A stretch of 64,000 nucleotides of DNA from Cyrtodaria siliqua. Taxonomy: Eukaryota > Mollusca > Bivalvia > Adapedonta > Hiatellidae. Made by a program: the position numbers and the translations under genes. Shown piece after piece: positions 42,401 to 46,100 of this stretch. Each line of letters opens with the position of its first letter. The stretch's first letter is position 1. The stretch spans positions 23,790 to 87,789 of the forward strand of contig JAWPHD010010997.1 of the NCBI GenBank assembly GCA_037043455.1. Direction: 5' to 3'. The notes under the pieces are model-generated. The model had not been told where the DNA came from. It saw only the letters and a list, made by a program, of their open reading frames with translations, and made no database searches.

Positions 42401-44786
42401 GATAAAGTTGTGATAAACGGTTTTGTAGTGTAATTTTGCCATTATTTGGCAGGTTAATTTCTTTTAGCTTCACACTGAGGCACTTTGGCAAACATTTTAA
42501 TCAATTAATACTAAATTGACACTAGTTTATGAGCCTTTATATCACCCCTTATTTATTTATTTTTGAAAGTTGGGACATTTTAATCAGCCCTCATGTGTGT
42601 TTGTGTTTCAGGTTGAGCGCAAGAAACAGGAAGAAAAAATGAAAAGAGACCAGTTGAATGATACATACCTCGACCTGATAGAGAAACAACGTCTATACTT
42701 TAAAACTGTCAAGGATTTCAAAGAGGTACATGTACTCCCATCTTAATTCCAGTAAATAAAATCCTGAATTCAGTCTAGTGTTCTGTAGTTTGGGGCATCG
42801 TTATACCTCCGCTTTCACAAATATAGGAATCACCTTGTCTGTAACGTCGCATAACACATTTTGGTCCCGTCACATCCCGTAGCATTGCTTAACACATTTT
42901 TATTTATTGCATTTTTTTCCCCAGGCTTCATATACATATAACAACTGATGACCTTATGTCCTCTGCATCACCCATTGTTGATTGCCTAATTTATTATAGA
43001 ATTATGGCCCTTTGTTTGAATTTAAGCGGGGATATTCATCACCTTCAATGATAGTTCTAGTTTTGTGTACATCTTCGACACAGTTCATCGTTAGCCATGG
43101 ACTGGCAGCATTTTCATTGACAATGTTCCTACTATAGAAGTTTTATCACCTGTACATGTATACTAGTGTAAGAGTAAACCCTATATAACACCATACTGGT
43201 CAATGATTTCGTTGATCCTGAATAAAATTTCAACTCCCTGTCGAATGCAAAATGGCTGCCTGTGCTAAACATACAGACCAAAATAGAAAAGTTTGTGATT
43301 GTAGAACCTTAAAGGGACACATGGCAATCTTGAACTTTTTATCATTTATTAAAATTAGCATCTCGATTTATTAATCCTGTATAGTTTTGACTGAAACTGC
43401 TTAAAAGTTTGAGATGTTAATATTCCTCGTTATTCTTCCAAATTTGTAAATGTATTATTGGTGCAATAAAATCTTCTTCTCTGAAACTATAAGAGCCAAA
43501 TGTTTAATATTTTATATTTACCATCAGCTTATTGTCCTCTACCAAGTTTGTTCAAATGGTGAGCCTGGGGTCAAATTTGGCCCCTCCACAGGGTTCACAG
43601 TATTACATAGACTGATATAGGGAAAAACTTAAAAATATTCTTCTCTGAAACTGCAAGAGCTAAAGGTTTAATATTTTGAATTTATTATCAGCTTATGTTC
43701 CTCTACAAAGTTTGTTCAAATGGTGACCCTGTCGTCTAATTTGGCCCGTTCCCAGGGGTCACAGTTTTTCATAGACTTATATATACTATAAAAGTCGAAC
43801 AAACAAAGTTCCTAGAGTAAAAATTGGCTGTGCCCCGGGGTTTCCTACCCATCCATTTTGATACAAACGTTCTCTTTAAATACGAAGAACCAAGTTCTCC
43901 AACTTTACCTTATGTCGTAAAAAGTTTTCAATCTAATAATCAATTGCACTTGTTAACTACCTTTTCCTCTTTGCAAAATTCTCAGGTAAATGACTCAGGG
44001 CCATTTGGACCTCTTGTTGCTTAGATTTTTCAGTTAAAATGTTTATAGACTCTTATAGGAAAAACATGGGATTATTACTTAACCAATATTACTGATCATA
44101 TCACATCGCATCGCAGGAACAGGAAAATCCCTGTTTCTTTGAACACATTACATGGTCCCGCCTTAATTCCATTAAGCGATGGAAAAGCTTATATTAGCAG
44201 GATTTTATAACGAATATTTAGACAATAAAACACGTTTAAAAACATATTTTAATGAAAAAATGCGATAACATGTTTAAAATGACATATTAAATGTTTTAAT
44301 TTTACAATATGCAAATTTGTTAAGCCGAAATTAAGGTTTTATTTCATTCCCCAGCCAACCCAGTTTTCGCTTCTTGGAGAAGGGGTTGGATGGGGTATGA
44401 AAGTTAATACTCGGACCACATAATGATTTGAGGGCATCAAAGTCCAGCTGTGCTCTTAAAGTGCTACAAGGTCTATGGGCATCTTTTTTTCTTTGTTTAC
44501 AGTATTATTAGTTATTTGAATTCTTGACTGGGGATATGGGCTCACATTCCCTGCCTGGAAATTATATTCACCCGTTTACGGCACTAGGTGTGCCATTATC
44601 GACAAAAGGCACACCACAGCAGTATATTAACCTCTAATAGGTAATATATGAAAGGATATGGTTAAACTGAATGCCGCCTTTTTGTATGTATTTTATGACC
44701 AATTACCAATGAAACCTTAAAACTGTTTTTATTTATTTCAGGAATGCCGTAAAAATGAAGTCCTTTTATCGAAGATGAAGAAATAA
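368..44786 (+). CDS. CCDC93: CCDC93 orthologue, 18 coding exons, 5' end outside window
   Basis: Joined exons (phases all agree): 368-479, 5082-5180, 6524-6580, 7218-7352, 10605-10697, 17247-17297, 21830-21916, 23511-23627, 24470-24532, 24937-25010, 30345-30501, 32061-32132, 35908-36016, 38782-38864, 40727-40764, 41149-41233, 42612-42725, 44742-44786. They encode 529 residues and the stop. The human protein is about 631 residues, so roughly 85 N-terminal residues are upstream and the linkers are somewhat shorter. Diagnostic blocks recognised from the family are [80 protein letters not shown] and [13 protein letters not shown]. Known role: CCDC93 pairs with CCDC22 through C-terminal coiled coils and, with COMMD proteins, forms the CCC module of Commander. 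On endosomes, together with Retriever and WASH, Commander recycles membrane cargo. The N-terminal part is a calponin-homology-like domain and the remainder is mostly Glu/Lys-rich coiled coil. The identification is firm; expression and isoforms are not visible here. Confidence 0.96.
555..1905. repeat. Tandem-core element, 320-bp monomers
   Basis: Head agctctactgatcagaga, then about four monomers with a 320-bp period (aaaacttgtagcgac at 721, 1041, 1361 and 1681), then tail aaggtcattgacctcttgtt. Monomers differ by scattered substitutions, so the array is not recent. Each monomer carries two diverged gtagcgac half-units, suggesting an older period of about 160 bp. Confidence 0.85.
1958..2172 (-). 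repeat. Dispersed repeat R2 (inverted relative to 46730)
   Basis: A reverse-complement copy lies at about 46730-46967. Both carry the same blocks around gccgccccagagag, ccatccgacggacgaggct and the terminal ttgaatgttgtttaacggct. It looks like a short interspersed element, but no clear pol III box was seen, so the class is open. Confidence 0.75.
2180..3030. repeat. Second tandem-core element, 320-bp family
   Basis: Same monomer family as 555-1905, but with a full head: hairpin agctcttctgat / atcagcagagct followed by a run of gtccgtc units at 2227-2266, then about two monomers, and tail aaggtcattgacc. Its adjacency to the first element suggests independent insertions or a duplicated element. 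Confidence 0.8.
3420..3528. repeat. Foldback element, 41-bp arms
   Basis: Arms 3420-3460 and 3488-3528 are near-perfect inverted repeats (left starts gatagaggctatgaagagaa) around a 27-base spacer. It is a small palindromic MITE or foldback element; no coding content is expected. Confidence 0.8.
3675..4047 (-). mobile_element. MITE family M1, shortened reverse-orientation copy
   Basis: A 14-bp inverted pair (tgtcagtgcctt / aaggcactgaca) lies at 3679-3742. It is followed by the reverse complement of parts of the roughly 350-bp M1 element seen at 19409-19760 and 30684-31040, including a palindromic core built on atgatataatgctcggcaag. The middle of the family sequence is missing here. Confidence 0.7.
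4072..4224. repeat. Dispersed repeat R3
   Basis: Similar to 43312-43440: both start aaagggaaacatggcaatc or a close variant and share the ctcaatttattaatcc block. In both places an M2 element (4225-4504 and 44149-44430) lies downstream. Confidence 0.55.
4225..4504. mobile_element. MITE family M2 (TIR cattacgtggtc)
   Basis: About 280 bp with 12-bp terminal inverted repeats (CATTACGTGGTC / GACCACGTAATG) and an inner inverted pair around the accccttctccaagaagtg region. A second copy sits in the opposite orientation at 44149-44430. Target-site duplication is unclear. Non-autonomous. Confidence 0.75.
4640..5053. mobile_element. MITE family M3, one clear end
   Basis: The right end tttggctgaaacaagtgccc-caaacaatag matches the termini of the elements at 17339-17439 and 29852-30271. 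Internal blocks shared with the latter include the atttctcaaccaattt region. The left end is degraded. Exon B starts 29 bases downstream. Confidence 0.6.
5082..5180 (+). CDS. CCDC93: CCDC93 exon B (end of CH-like domain)
   Basis: 33 codons, phase 0 at both ends. They start [19 protein letters not shown], a signature of the family, and end KNHKTPE. The acceptor is ttttgacag and the donor gttcgt is weaker than the others. Exon A ends PVVQ, so the join reproduces the conserved [11 protein letters not shown] block. Confidence 0.95.
5295..5455. repeat. Dispersed repeat R4, copy 1
   Basis: Blocks tccttctttaaat..gaccatttatttatg, gatctgg..tttacaatgga and gcccttagcaggct recur at 23068-23250 and 40913-41115. 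Each copy is about 160-200 bp. No coding potential. Confidence 0.6.
5535..6010. repeat. Degenerate element rich in ccgcggtataccg motifs
   Basis: Clusters of self-complementary cggtataccg/ccgcggta motifs lie at 5573-5635 and 5932-6000, at the two ends of an AT-rich middle, which suggests the remains of an inverted-repeat DNA transposon. Ends and class could not be fixed. The rest of this intron to 6523 shows nothing recognisable. Confidence 0.4.
6524..6580 (+). CDS. CCDC93: CCDC93 exon C (57 nt)
   Basis: Nineteen codons, [19 protein letters not shown], phase 0 at both ends, acceptor atttgcag. Two in-frame donors are possible: GAG|gtcaag and AAG|gtcagt six bases later. The second was chosen because it matches the consensus better and because SVGEVK-DAYKP then aligns residue for residue with the vertebrate spacing before YKP. 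Confidence 0.85.
6581..7217. other. Intron C-D, no recognised feature
   Basis: Ordinary AT-rich intron; no repeat shared with the rest of the window and no exon-like segment were seen. Confidence 0.6.
7218..7352 (+). CDS. CCDC93: CCDC93 exon D
   Basis: 45 codons, phase 0. They begin [20 protein letters not shown] and continue through [20 protein letters not shown] to DQQEK, with acceptor cttcgtag and donor gtacaa. The YGRRYG block is highly conserved in the family. The frame stays open past the donor into a LINE remnant, so a conceptual translation that ignores splicing looks longer than the real exon. Confidence 0.95.
7377..7708 (+). pseudogene. LINE fragment: ORF1 end and ORF2 (endonuclease) start
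   Basis: A frame ending [19 protein letters not shown] at 7569-7571 overlaps an ATG by one base (TAATG at 7569-7573), the stop-restart layout of several two-ORF non-LTR retrotransposons. The second frame reads [17 protein letters not shown] and then, after a one-base shift, [20 protein letters not shown] and CLQETYLK. This matches the N terminus of an APE-type endonuclease (IIQWNCRG...CLQET). The TGA where Trp is expected and the frameshift make it dead. The ORF1 part is open back into the exon D donor, so its left limit is uncertain. Confidence 0.8.
7708..7850. repeat. Foldback element, about 64-bp arms
   Basis: Arms 7708-7771 and 7787-7850 pair almost completely (left contains gaaatgcgctcttttggttt) around a 15-base loop. 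It starts exactly where the LINE similarity ends, so it may have inserted into or truncated the LINE. Confidence 0.85.
8027..8058 (+). promoter_or_regulatory. GC-box plus CCAAT-box cluster (weak)
   Basis: CTCCGCCC is followed within a few bases by ATCCAATGA, in otherwise undistinguished intron sequence about 790 bases upstream of the stronger promoter-like block. The pair may be chance or may belong to an unrecognised repeat. Confidence 0.2.
8270..8350. repeat. Dispersed repeat tail R5
   Basis: tttttgcgcacaatatga... gtgccgtaaaacaccattca is shared with 24398-24457. A related gcgtaaaacaccaaacaaac tail lies at 29575-29601. The style resembles the 3' tail of short interspersed elements. Confidence 0.5.
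8820..9508 (+). promoter_or_regulatory. Candidate internal promoter in intron D-E
   Basis: CpG content is visibly higher than in the surrounding intron. It contains GTCACGTGAC at 8824-8833 (palindromic E-box of USF/MITF/TFEB type), TGCGCATGCGCA at 9235-9246 (NRF1-type palindrome) and a TATA-like TTTATATAGG near 9289-9298. It is followed by an ATG in good context and a consensus donor. No second copy was seen in this window. Promoter activity is an inference. Confidence 0.45.
9509..9550 (+). CDS. Candidate alternative first exon of CCDC93
   Basis: ATG in the context cacaATGg opens 14 codons, [14 protein letters not shown], ending at ATG|gtaagt in phase 0. Exon E (10605) also begins in phase 0, so splicing would give an isoform starting here and lacking the CH-like domain and exons A-D. 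Several short upstream ATGs lie in the presumed leader. It could instead be the first exon of an unrecognised nested gene or chance. No homology supports the 14 residues. Confidence 0.35.
9955..10400. repeat. Degenerate tandem repeat with gtgacctacattagatgaaa units
   Basis: Three related units around tagatgaaatataggtcact lie at 10125-10180 and 10280-10325, after a gtcgagccatggcag head near 9957. It is an old tandem-core repeat of the AGGTCA-rich kind common in this window. Confidence 0.5.
10605..10697 (+). CDS. CCDC93: CCDC93 exon E (low-complexity linker)
   Basis: 31 codons, phase 0, from [20 protein letters not shown] to LEELQAEEE, with acceptor attattcag and donor gtacat. It is a Lys/Ala/Gly/Glu-rich linker at the position where vertebrate CCDC93 has a charged, poorly conserved segment. 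It was placed by splice signals, phase and position rather than by strong identity. Confidence 0.85.
10698..11700. other. Intron E-F, left part: no recognised feature
   Basis: AT-rich sequence with an A-run near 11185-11202. No repeat shared with the rest of the window and no exon candidate were noticed before the 39-bp repeats begin. Confidence 0.5.
11719..11868. repeat. 39-bp tandem repeat, about four units
   Basis: gaagatggtgtgtgttattg... caccttctaagacgt repeats with a 39-bp period from 11719. The last unit is broken by the start of the composite array, and a further unit reappears at 16766-16810 on the far side. So the array sits inside this minisatellite. Confidence 0.9.
11869..16765. 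repeat. Composite A/B tandem array, 979-bp period
   Basis: Two unit types alternate. A is about 474 bp (11869-12335, 13351-13828, 14334-14807, 15313-15786, 16292-16765). B is about 505 bp (12336-12845, 12844-13350, 13829-14333, 14808-15312, 15787-16291). Order: A B B A B A B A B A. Later copies are almost identical, while the first A-B-B part carries small indels. A ends in aggtctaat / attataacct and B in taagg / ccctta with TA at each junction. Each A carries the same 75-91-residue open frame on the minus strand, which looks non-functional. Confidence 0.93.
16909..17180. repeat. R1 repeat, full copy with 5' hairpin
   Basis: Starts with a hairpin, cccccgctttcac-aaa-gtgaagtggggg, and ends tgatagttcaagttt. 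This is the most complete R1 copy in the window and stops about 65 bases before exon F. Confidence 0.85.
17247..17297 (+). CDS. CCDC93: CCDC93 exon F (51 nt)
   Basis: Seventeen codons, [17 protein letters not shown], phase 0, acceptor ttattcag after a T-rich tract, donor gtaagt. It aligns with the EQRIQSLM-type segment of the family. The next intron bears a TA-flanked MITE only 40 bases downstream. Confidence 0.88.
17339..17439. mobile_element. MITE M3, short palindromic copy
   Basis: About 101 bp between TA dinucleotides (17337-17338 and 17440-17441). Termini are ttgtttggagcgcttgtttc and its complement with cagccaaagg. This is Tc1/mariner-style targeting by a non-autonomous element. Confidence 0.8.
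17640..17712. mobile_element. MITE M1, end fragment
   Basis: Only the tail (cactcccacactgcaagttatgtgataa and preceding bases) of the M1 family is present. The rest of the stretch to 19150 shows no recognised element apart from a perfect tgacgtcgacgtca palindrome at 18977-18990. Confidence 0.55.
19155..19275. repeat. Small inverted-repeat element
   Basis: gagccttctctgacc near 19168 pairs with ggtcagagaaggctc near 19255, with weaker pairing outside it. It looks like a short MITE. No coding content. Confidence 0.6.
19409..19760 (+). mobile_element. MITE M1, full-length copy
   Basis: About 350 bp from gaggatcttacatgagtact to cacactgtaagttatgtgat, matching 30684-31040 along nearly all its length. 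It contains a hairpin core between two ttattgaat / attcaataa blocks. Confidence 0.8.
20042..21155 (-). pseudogene. Mariner-type transposon with dead transposase
   Basis: 1.1-kb element between TA dinucleotides with roughly 30-bp terminal inverted repeats (ggggcagttagaaagtttt / complement of cagaactttctgactgcccc). On the minus strand, near 20435-20350, the frame reads [18 protein letters not shown] then YDKDRRVQ, the (K)VSARWVPRLL region of mariner transposases. About 105-110 bp around 20205-20420 are duplicated and the frame is broken by stops. No active enzyme. Confidence 0.85.
21309..21650. mobile_element. TIR element, 41-bp inverted ends
   Basis: Ends 21309-21349 and 21610-21650 are inverted repeats (inner part ggtttgctatgctctgacc / ggtcagagcacagcaaacc). 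The 260-bp middle is AT-rich and noncoding. MITE-like. Confidence 0.75.
21830..21916 (+). CDS. CCDC93: CCDC93 exon G
   Basis: 29 codons, phase 0, beginning [20 protein letters not shown] and ending IASEYAQR, with acceptor gcgtgcag and donor gtatgt. The LTASxVGxIVG..SAEIxQIxSEYA pattern is a clear family signature. Confidence 0.95.
22222..23059. mobile_element. TIR element with gcgttcgttt-rich arms
   Basis: Flanked by TA on both sides. Ends are CAGACCCAG / CTGGGTCTG, then gttcaagtacccc on both arms. Each arm continues into runs of tttgcgttcc or gttcgttt units (22259-22480 and 22860-23040), so the arms are long, imperfect inverted repeats around an AT-rich middle. No transposase seen. Confidence 0.8.
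23068..23250. repeat. Dispersed repeat R4, copy 2
   Basis: Shares tggactgttctttctttg, gaccattccatttatg and gatcagcctgcgagttat with 40913-41115. It lies between the TIR element and a 15-bp minisatellite. Confidence 0.7.
23255..23442. repeat. 15-bp minisatellite
   Basis: ctataatacatacag / gtataatacatacag units with a 15-bp period, about twelve copies, ending about 70 bases before exon H. Confidence 0.9.
23511..23627 (+). CDS. CCDC93: CCDC93 exon H (start of coiled-coil half)
   Basis: 39 codons, phase 0, from [20 protein letters not shown] to [14 protein letters not shown], with acceptor atttccag and donor gtacac. The composition and heptad-like spacing fit a coiled coil. A 15-bp minisatellite ends about 70 bases upstream of the acceptor. 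Confidence 0.9.
23680..23960. repeat. Single-unit dispersed repeat with gtccgtccgtc head
   Basis: gtctgtccgtccgtctacgt is followed by an aaaacttggcacacacattc block, the style of tandem-core elements reduced to one unit. An M3 end (cctttggctgaaacaagcac) lies at 24008-24040. Confidence 0.45.
24398..24457. repeat. Dispersed repeat tail R5, copy 2
   Basis: Matches 8270-8350 (tttttgcgcacaatatga and gtgccgtaaaacaccattca). It ends about 12 bases upstream of exon I. Confidence 0.5.
24470..24532 (+). CDS. CCDC93: CCDC93 exon I (63 nt)
   Basis: 21 codons, phase 0: [20 protein letters not shown] followed by Q. The acceptor is aaattcag and the donor gtaaaa. It is coiled-coil sequence. The acceptor sits just downstream of a dispersed-repeat tail (gtgccgtaaaacacc) at 24398-24457. 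Confidence 0.9.
24740..24928 (-). mobile_element. MITE M4 ending at the exon J acceptor
   Basis: Reverse-orientation copy of the element at 36036-36500. Shared blocks are ttaccaaaagtaagaggaat, gtgtcaaagg and the terminus ttacacccctgactg, which lies eight bases before exon J. Confidence 0.7.
24937..25010 (+). CDS. CCDC93: CCDC93 exon J
   Basis: 24 codons plus two bases, [20 protein letters not shown] then SENQ and GA|gtgaat. The split codon GA+G (Glu) joins exon K. Without splicing a TGA follows at once. The acceptor tract is made by the end of a transposon, and the donor is the first sequence of a 4.5-kb minisatellite. Confidence 0.9.
25011..29492. repeat. 35-bp minisatellite, about 128 units
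   Basis: Unit tataatttagttacttatac-agatggcgagtggtg, 35-bp period (first two tttag at 25021 and 25056). It starts with the exon J donor itself (gtgaatataatttag). Variants include agtgg/gggtgg/cggtgg and a gcaactggtgtataagtcag form at 25529, 25945, 26428 and 26817, so multi-unit blocks were duplicated together (higher-order structure). Some units are 34 bp. All + frames carry TAA/TAG. No spacers, so not CRISPR. Confidence 0.97.
29852..30271. mobile_element. MITE M3, 420-bp copy
   Basis: TA-flanked. Left end ttgtttgggacgcttgtttg, right end ctgaaacaagcaccccgaac-aa. The left terminal unit is partly duplicated (gggacgcttgtttgggacgc). The right end lies about 70 bases before exon K. Confidence 0.75.
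30345..30501 (+). CDS. CCDC93: CCDC93 exon K
   Basis: One base finishing the split Glu codon, then 52 codons from [20 protein letters not shown] through [20 protein letters not shown] to SDMSEDK, with acceptor caactgtag and donor gtacat. [18 protein letters not shown] is one of the most conserved parts of the family. Confidence 0.96.
30684..31040 (+). mobile_element. MITE M1, second full copy
   Basis: Collinear with 19409-19760 from gaggatcttacatgagta to the atgtgataaac tail. The palindromic core is in the opposite orientation (gtggcaaaatgatataatg first), so its hairpin has flipped relative to the other copy. Confidence 0.8.
31110..31313. repeat. Head-and-tail copy of tandem-core element
   Basis: tttagctctactgaccaaat head and caaggtcattgacctcttgt tail lie only 200 bp apart with no tandem core between them. 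It shows that head and tail belong to one unit. Confidence 0.65.
31523..32012. repeat. 35-bp tandem repeat, about 14 units
   Basis: agtaatattgagtaggtcac-ttaaatccacagcac repeats with a 35-bp period and much unit divergence. Most units carry an AGGTCA half-site. It ends about 50 bases before exon L and is unrelated in sequence to the 25-29 kb array of equal period. Confidence 0.9.
32061..32132 (+). CDS. CCDC93: CCDC93 exon L (72 nt)
   Basis: 24 codons, phase 0, [20 protein letters not shown] then RLLL. The acceptor ttttttcag has a strong pyrimidine tract and the donor is gtaagt. The YxxxKEKLxKIRLL motif precedes the conserved ARxNREIA motif of exon M. Confidence 0.94.
32296..34485. repeat. Cluster of tandem-core elements, about 160-bp monomers
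   Basis: Heads at 32297 and 33494 (the latter a clean hairpin, agctctactggtc-gaa-gaccagcagagct), gtccgtc runs, and monomers around catccgatctttaccaaact, aagttcgaaaaccagcc and ttatggcccttgatttagtt. Tails ctcttgtt lie at 34237-34244 and 34478-34485. An unrelated element at 32716-33210 interrupts it. Confidence 0.85.
32716..33210. mobile_element. Insertion interrupting the 160-bp repeats
   Basis: The host monomer (accagattgtta / acgtcaatgaaagc) is split by about 495 bp that begins ttagaggttaatatac and carries the hairpin ggtgtgcc...ggcacacc. A partial inverted copy lies at 44565-44640 with the same first bases. Class unknown. Confidence 0.65.
34489..35842. repeat. R1 copy split by an AGGTCA-type tandem block
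   Basis: R1 sequence runs 34489-34600 to gattgcctaatt and resumes at about 35765 with tattacagaattatgg. Between them, 34600-35764, are seven or eight monomers of about 150 bp built on gagataccaaacttggtatg, catcttgggatagcggtgtg and gaccttgacctgtgacctct, ending gatgctcttgt. Confidence 0.85.
35908..36016 (+). CDS. CCDC93: CCDC93 exon M
   Basis: 36 codons plus one base, [20 protein letters not shown] then [16 protein letters not shown] and G|gtaagc, with acceptor atttctcag. The [11 protein letters not shown]...RFIELY block is nearly invariant in the family. Confidence 0.97.
36036..36500 (+). mobile_element. MITE M4 with R1 nested inside
   Basis: The M4 terminus cagtcaggggtgtaacttga is followed by a complete R1 element (36068-36392, hairpin ccccggcttccgc-aaa-gcgaagtgggg, end gatagttctagtt), then the rest of M4 (gacaagttac...ccttacttttggtagc). 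The order of insertion is M4 first, R1 second. Confidence 0.75.
36855..37569. mobile_element. Larger M4-related element
   Basis: Left end cagtcagggttgtaact near 36868; right end agttacgaccctg at 37557-37569. Inside are gaaataacttg-type blocks and agtaagaggaatgaa. The right end was hit by the next MITE. No transposase frame recognised. Confidence 0.5.
37570..37825. mobile_element. MITE M5 (TIR gggcccag)
   Basis: 256 bp; ends gggcccagttgttcaacgat / complement of gatctttgaacatctgggccc, with further pairing at cggttaactta / taagctaaccg. AT-rich noncoding middle. Inserted at the very end of the preceding element. Confidence 0.8.
37826..38781. other. Intron M-N, right part
   Basis: Mostly unrecognised. 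38310-38660 is a dispersed repeat opening gtgtcgcctgtgtagcatgg and closing ggcagacgacac, containing gtccgtcggctgtcgtcc and a degenerate two-unit body around cataaaacttta. Confidence 0.45.
38782..38864 (+). CDS. CCDC93: CCDC93 exon N
   Basis: The two bases TG complete a Val codon with the last base of exon M. Then 27 codons follow, [20 protein letters not shown] then KLYLNKE, with acceptor aattacag and donor gtaggt. [15 protein letters not shown] is conserved. The donor region is duplicated several times downstream. Confidence 0.94.
38855..39150. repeat. Minisatellite built from the exon N donor
   Basis: Exon N ends aacaaagag|gtaggtgatttaaacag. The same segment recurs as gcaaagaggtagtaggcaat, gcaaagatgtagtaggtgat and similar, alternating with cagttggtaggtaattaag, in units of about 40-50 bp up to about 39150. 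Confidence 0.85.
39359..40276. repeat. Tandem-core element with DR1-bearing monomers
   Basis: Head gctcccccacacaaagtgtg, about five monomers of 145-150 bp (gatgtccgatcaataacta, ctagggtcctcaaacttgga, ttgattttggggtcactagg), then tail gagtgggggagccataaatt complementary to the head. Intact AGGTCA-A-AGGTCA lies at 39683-39695, 39828-39840 and 40116-40128. Confidence 0.85.
40727..40764 (+). CDS. CCDC93: CCDC93 exon O (38-nt small exon)
   Basis: Twelve codons plus two bases, [12 protein letters not shown] then CA|gtaagt. The acceptor is tttatttcag. LLNSI.E.F is conserved. The CA joins the first G of exon P as Gln, matching the family's SQ(A) position. It is too short to stand out as an open frame. 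Confidence 0.93.
40913..41115. repeat. Dispersed repeat R4, copy 3
   Basis: Collinear with 23068-23250 (gactgttctttctttgaat, gaccattccatttatg, gatcagcctgcgagttat). It ends about 35 bases before exon P. Confidence 0.7.
41149..41233 (+). CDS. CCDC93: CCDC93 exon P
   Basis: One base finishing Gln, then 28 codons, [20 protein letters not shown] then GVKTNRAK, with acceptor cattatag and donor gttagt. The FLxQxEQIVEGxK motif is conserved. Confidence 0.95.
41234..42611. other. Intron P-Q, largely featureless
   Basis: Only a 31-bp direct duplication is evident (ccataaccaagtggcaacca-ccccttggct at 41565-41640). No exon or transposon was recognised. Confidence 0.5.
42612..42725 (+). CDS. CCDC93: CCDC93 exon Q
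   Basis: 38 codons, phase 0, [20 protein letters not shown] then [18 protein letters not shown], with acceptor gtgtttcag and donor gtacat. It is the C-terminal coiled coil, one of the best conserved segments. Confidence 0.97.
42812..43064. repeat. R1 repeat, copy with damaged hairpin
   Basis: Begins tacctccgctttcacaaata, where the right half of the hairpin is deleted, and ends ttcaatgatagttctagttt. The middle matches the other R1 copies. Confidence 0.8.
43312..43440. repeat. Dispersed repeat R3, copy 2
   Basis: aaagggacacatggcaatct and gatttattaatcctgta blocks match 4072-4224. Confidence 0.5.
43470..44016. repeat. Tandem-core element, about 170-bp monomers
   Basis: Monomers around tctgaaactataagagcca, agtttgttcaaatggtgacc and cacagttttacatagac, then tail ggccatttggacctcttgtt. 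Same monomer family as 47640-48955. Confidence 0.75.
44149..44430 (-). mobile_element. MITE M2, inverted copy
   Basis: Reverse complement of 4225-4504 along its whole length, with ends cattacatggtcc / ggaccacataatg and the gcttcttggagaaggggttg block. Confidence 0.8.
44565..44640 (-). mobile_element. Fragment of the 32716 insertion family
   Basis: ggcactaggtgtgccattat and ttaacctctaata are the reverse complement of the first 80 bases of 32716-33210. About 100 bases upstream of the last exon. Confidence 0.65.
44742..44786 (+). CDS. CCDC93: CCDC93 exon R (last coding exon)
   Basis: Fourteen codons, [14 protein letters not shown], then TAA, with acceptor atttatttcag. Human CCDC93 ends with a similar KNE.LLSK block, so the C terminus is complete and intact. 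Confidence 0.95.
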   Translation, partial: ECRKNEVLLSKMKK

Positions 44787-45560
44787 TACCAATACATTAT
44801 TAAGTCAGCCTTAAGTGATTAAAATTTTCCTGTTAACATGACACGATTGTTATGAAGAAAAAAACGACAGTGTTTTGTGAGATTTCACCTATATTGGGTT
44901 TGTCAGTTAAGTTGCTATCATTGTAGTTCAATTATAATTAAAGTTTGAAAAACACAACCTAACAAAGACGAAAACAAGCTGCAAACAAGATTTTAAGTGA
45001 TATAATGTTTATCATTTGATCGAATGTTGAGGTGGCTTGGCCAAGATAGAGCGTCTAAATGATGCAGCATTAATCAGTTGATAAGAAGATACATAATTCA
45101 TAATTTTGATAAAGCACTATAAAAAAACTGACCAATTGATGACCAGACATGCCTCTAAATTCTGGTAGGGGATAGACTCAGTCTTTATCCTAAATGTTCA
45201 ACAAAGTTTACTGTTATTTTGAGGTATCTACAGTGTGGTTATTTTAAAACCCTGCATATTTCATGCACATTAATGCAAATTGATGCAATATAATGTATCT
45301 TTCAAAATTGAATCTTGAAAATTATGGATTTTAACTTTGTCAAAGATTTTTATTTTACTATAGAACCTAAGGATAAAAACCGAGTAATGCAAATTTATCA
45401 CCTGAAATAAGATAAAATCTCAACATCTCGGTAATAGTAAATTATTACAAATAGTAATTATGAACAATAAGGGAGAATAATTATTGTGCAATAAATAATC
45501 ATGTATAATAATTGGTTGTTTTCTTTTTGTTTGTAATCGATGGCAATAAAGCAGAATTTA
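44787..45560 (+). other. CCDC93: CCDC93 3' UTR and poly(A) signals
   Basis: AT-rich sequence after the stop, without recognised repeats. AATAAA hexamers lie at 45490-45495 and 45545-45550, either of which could end the transcript. A LINE remnant on the other strand begins by about 45640. The true cleavage site is not visible. Confidence 0.6.
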
Positions 45561-45639
45561 CCTCTGTCATCACCTTTGAGCTATATGTCATAAATAGCAG
45601 CATATCTGTATGTGTACATAGTAGGAACCTATACTGGTA

Positions 45640-46100
45640 TTTTAACTAGGAGGAGAATGCGCGACTTGGTAGTTCTTGGGTAATGCTGACTTGAAAGCAT
45701 CCACTGTCTTGGCACTGACACAGGTGCTCTCGTCATGGTGGTTCCACTCCGCAACGGTTGGAATGAAAAAATATTTTCTATATTGTTCAGTGTAAGAGTT
45801 ATTAACCAAAAAGCATTTACCGGTATAATTGTTTGTGACCTGATTTTCTATAATATTTTTAGTTTTGAAGTCTGTGTATGTTTTAGCTTTTATGCGTCTT
45901 TATGGTTTAAGTTTGACTAAATAATCAGTGGTGTCTGTTGCTGGTACCATACCTCTCACTATCTTGTTACATTCACACTGTCACATGCAGAGAGGTAGGA
46001 ATTTGCAGCAACTCTGCAGTTCTGCAGGTAAGAAGTTTCTAGGCCCATTCTCCATATTTTATCTTGATGTAAATGGCGGATGAGCCTGGCATGTTCGTTC
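45640..46100 (-). pseudogene. LINE ORF2 C-terminal remnant
   Basis: Minus strand, reading from about 45950 down to 45650: ...YTEQYRKYFFIPTVAEWN then STCVSAKTVDAFKSALPK and a stop. This fits the SFFPRTIxxWNxLP...SVxxFKxxL ending common to non-LTR retrotransposon polyproteins. Stops and frameshifts break the upstream part. Assignment rests on this pattern only; clade not fixed. Confidence 0.6.
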
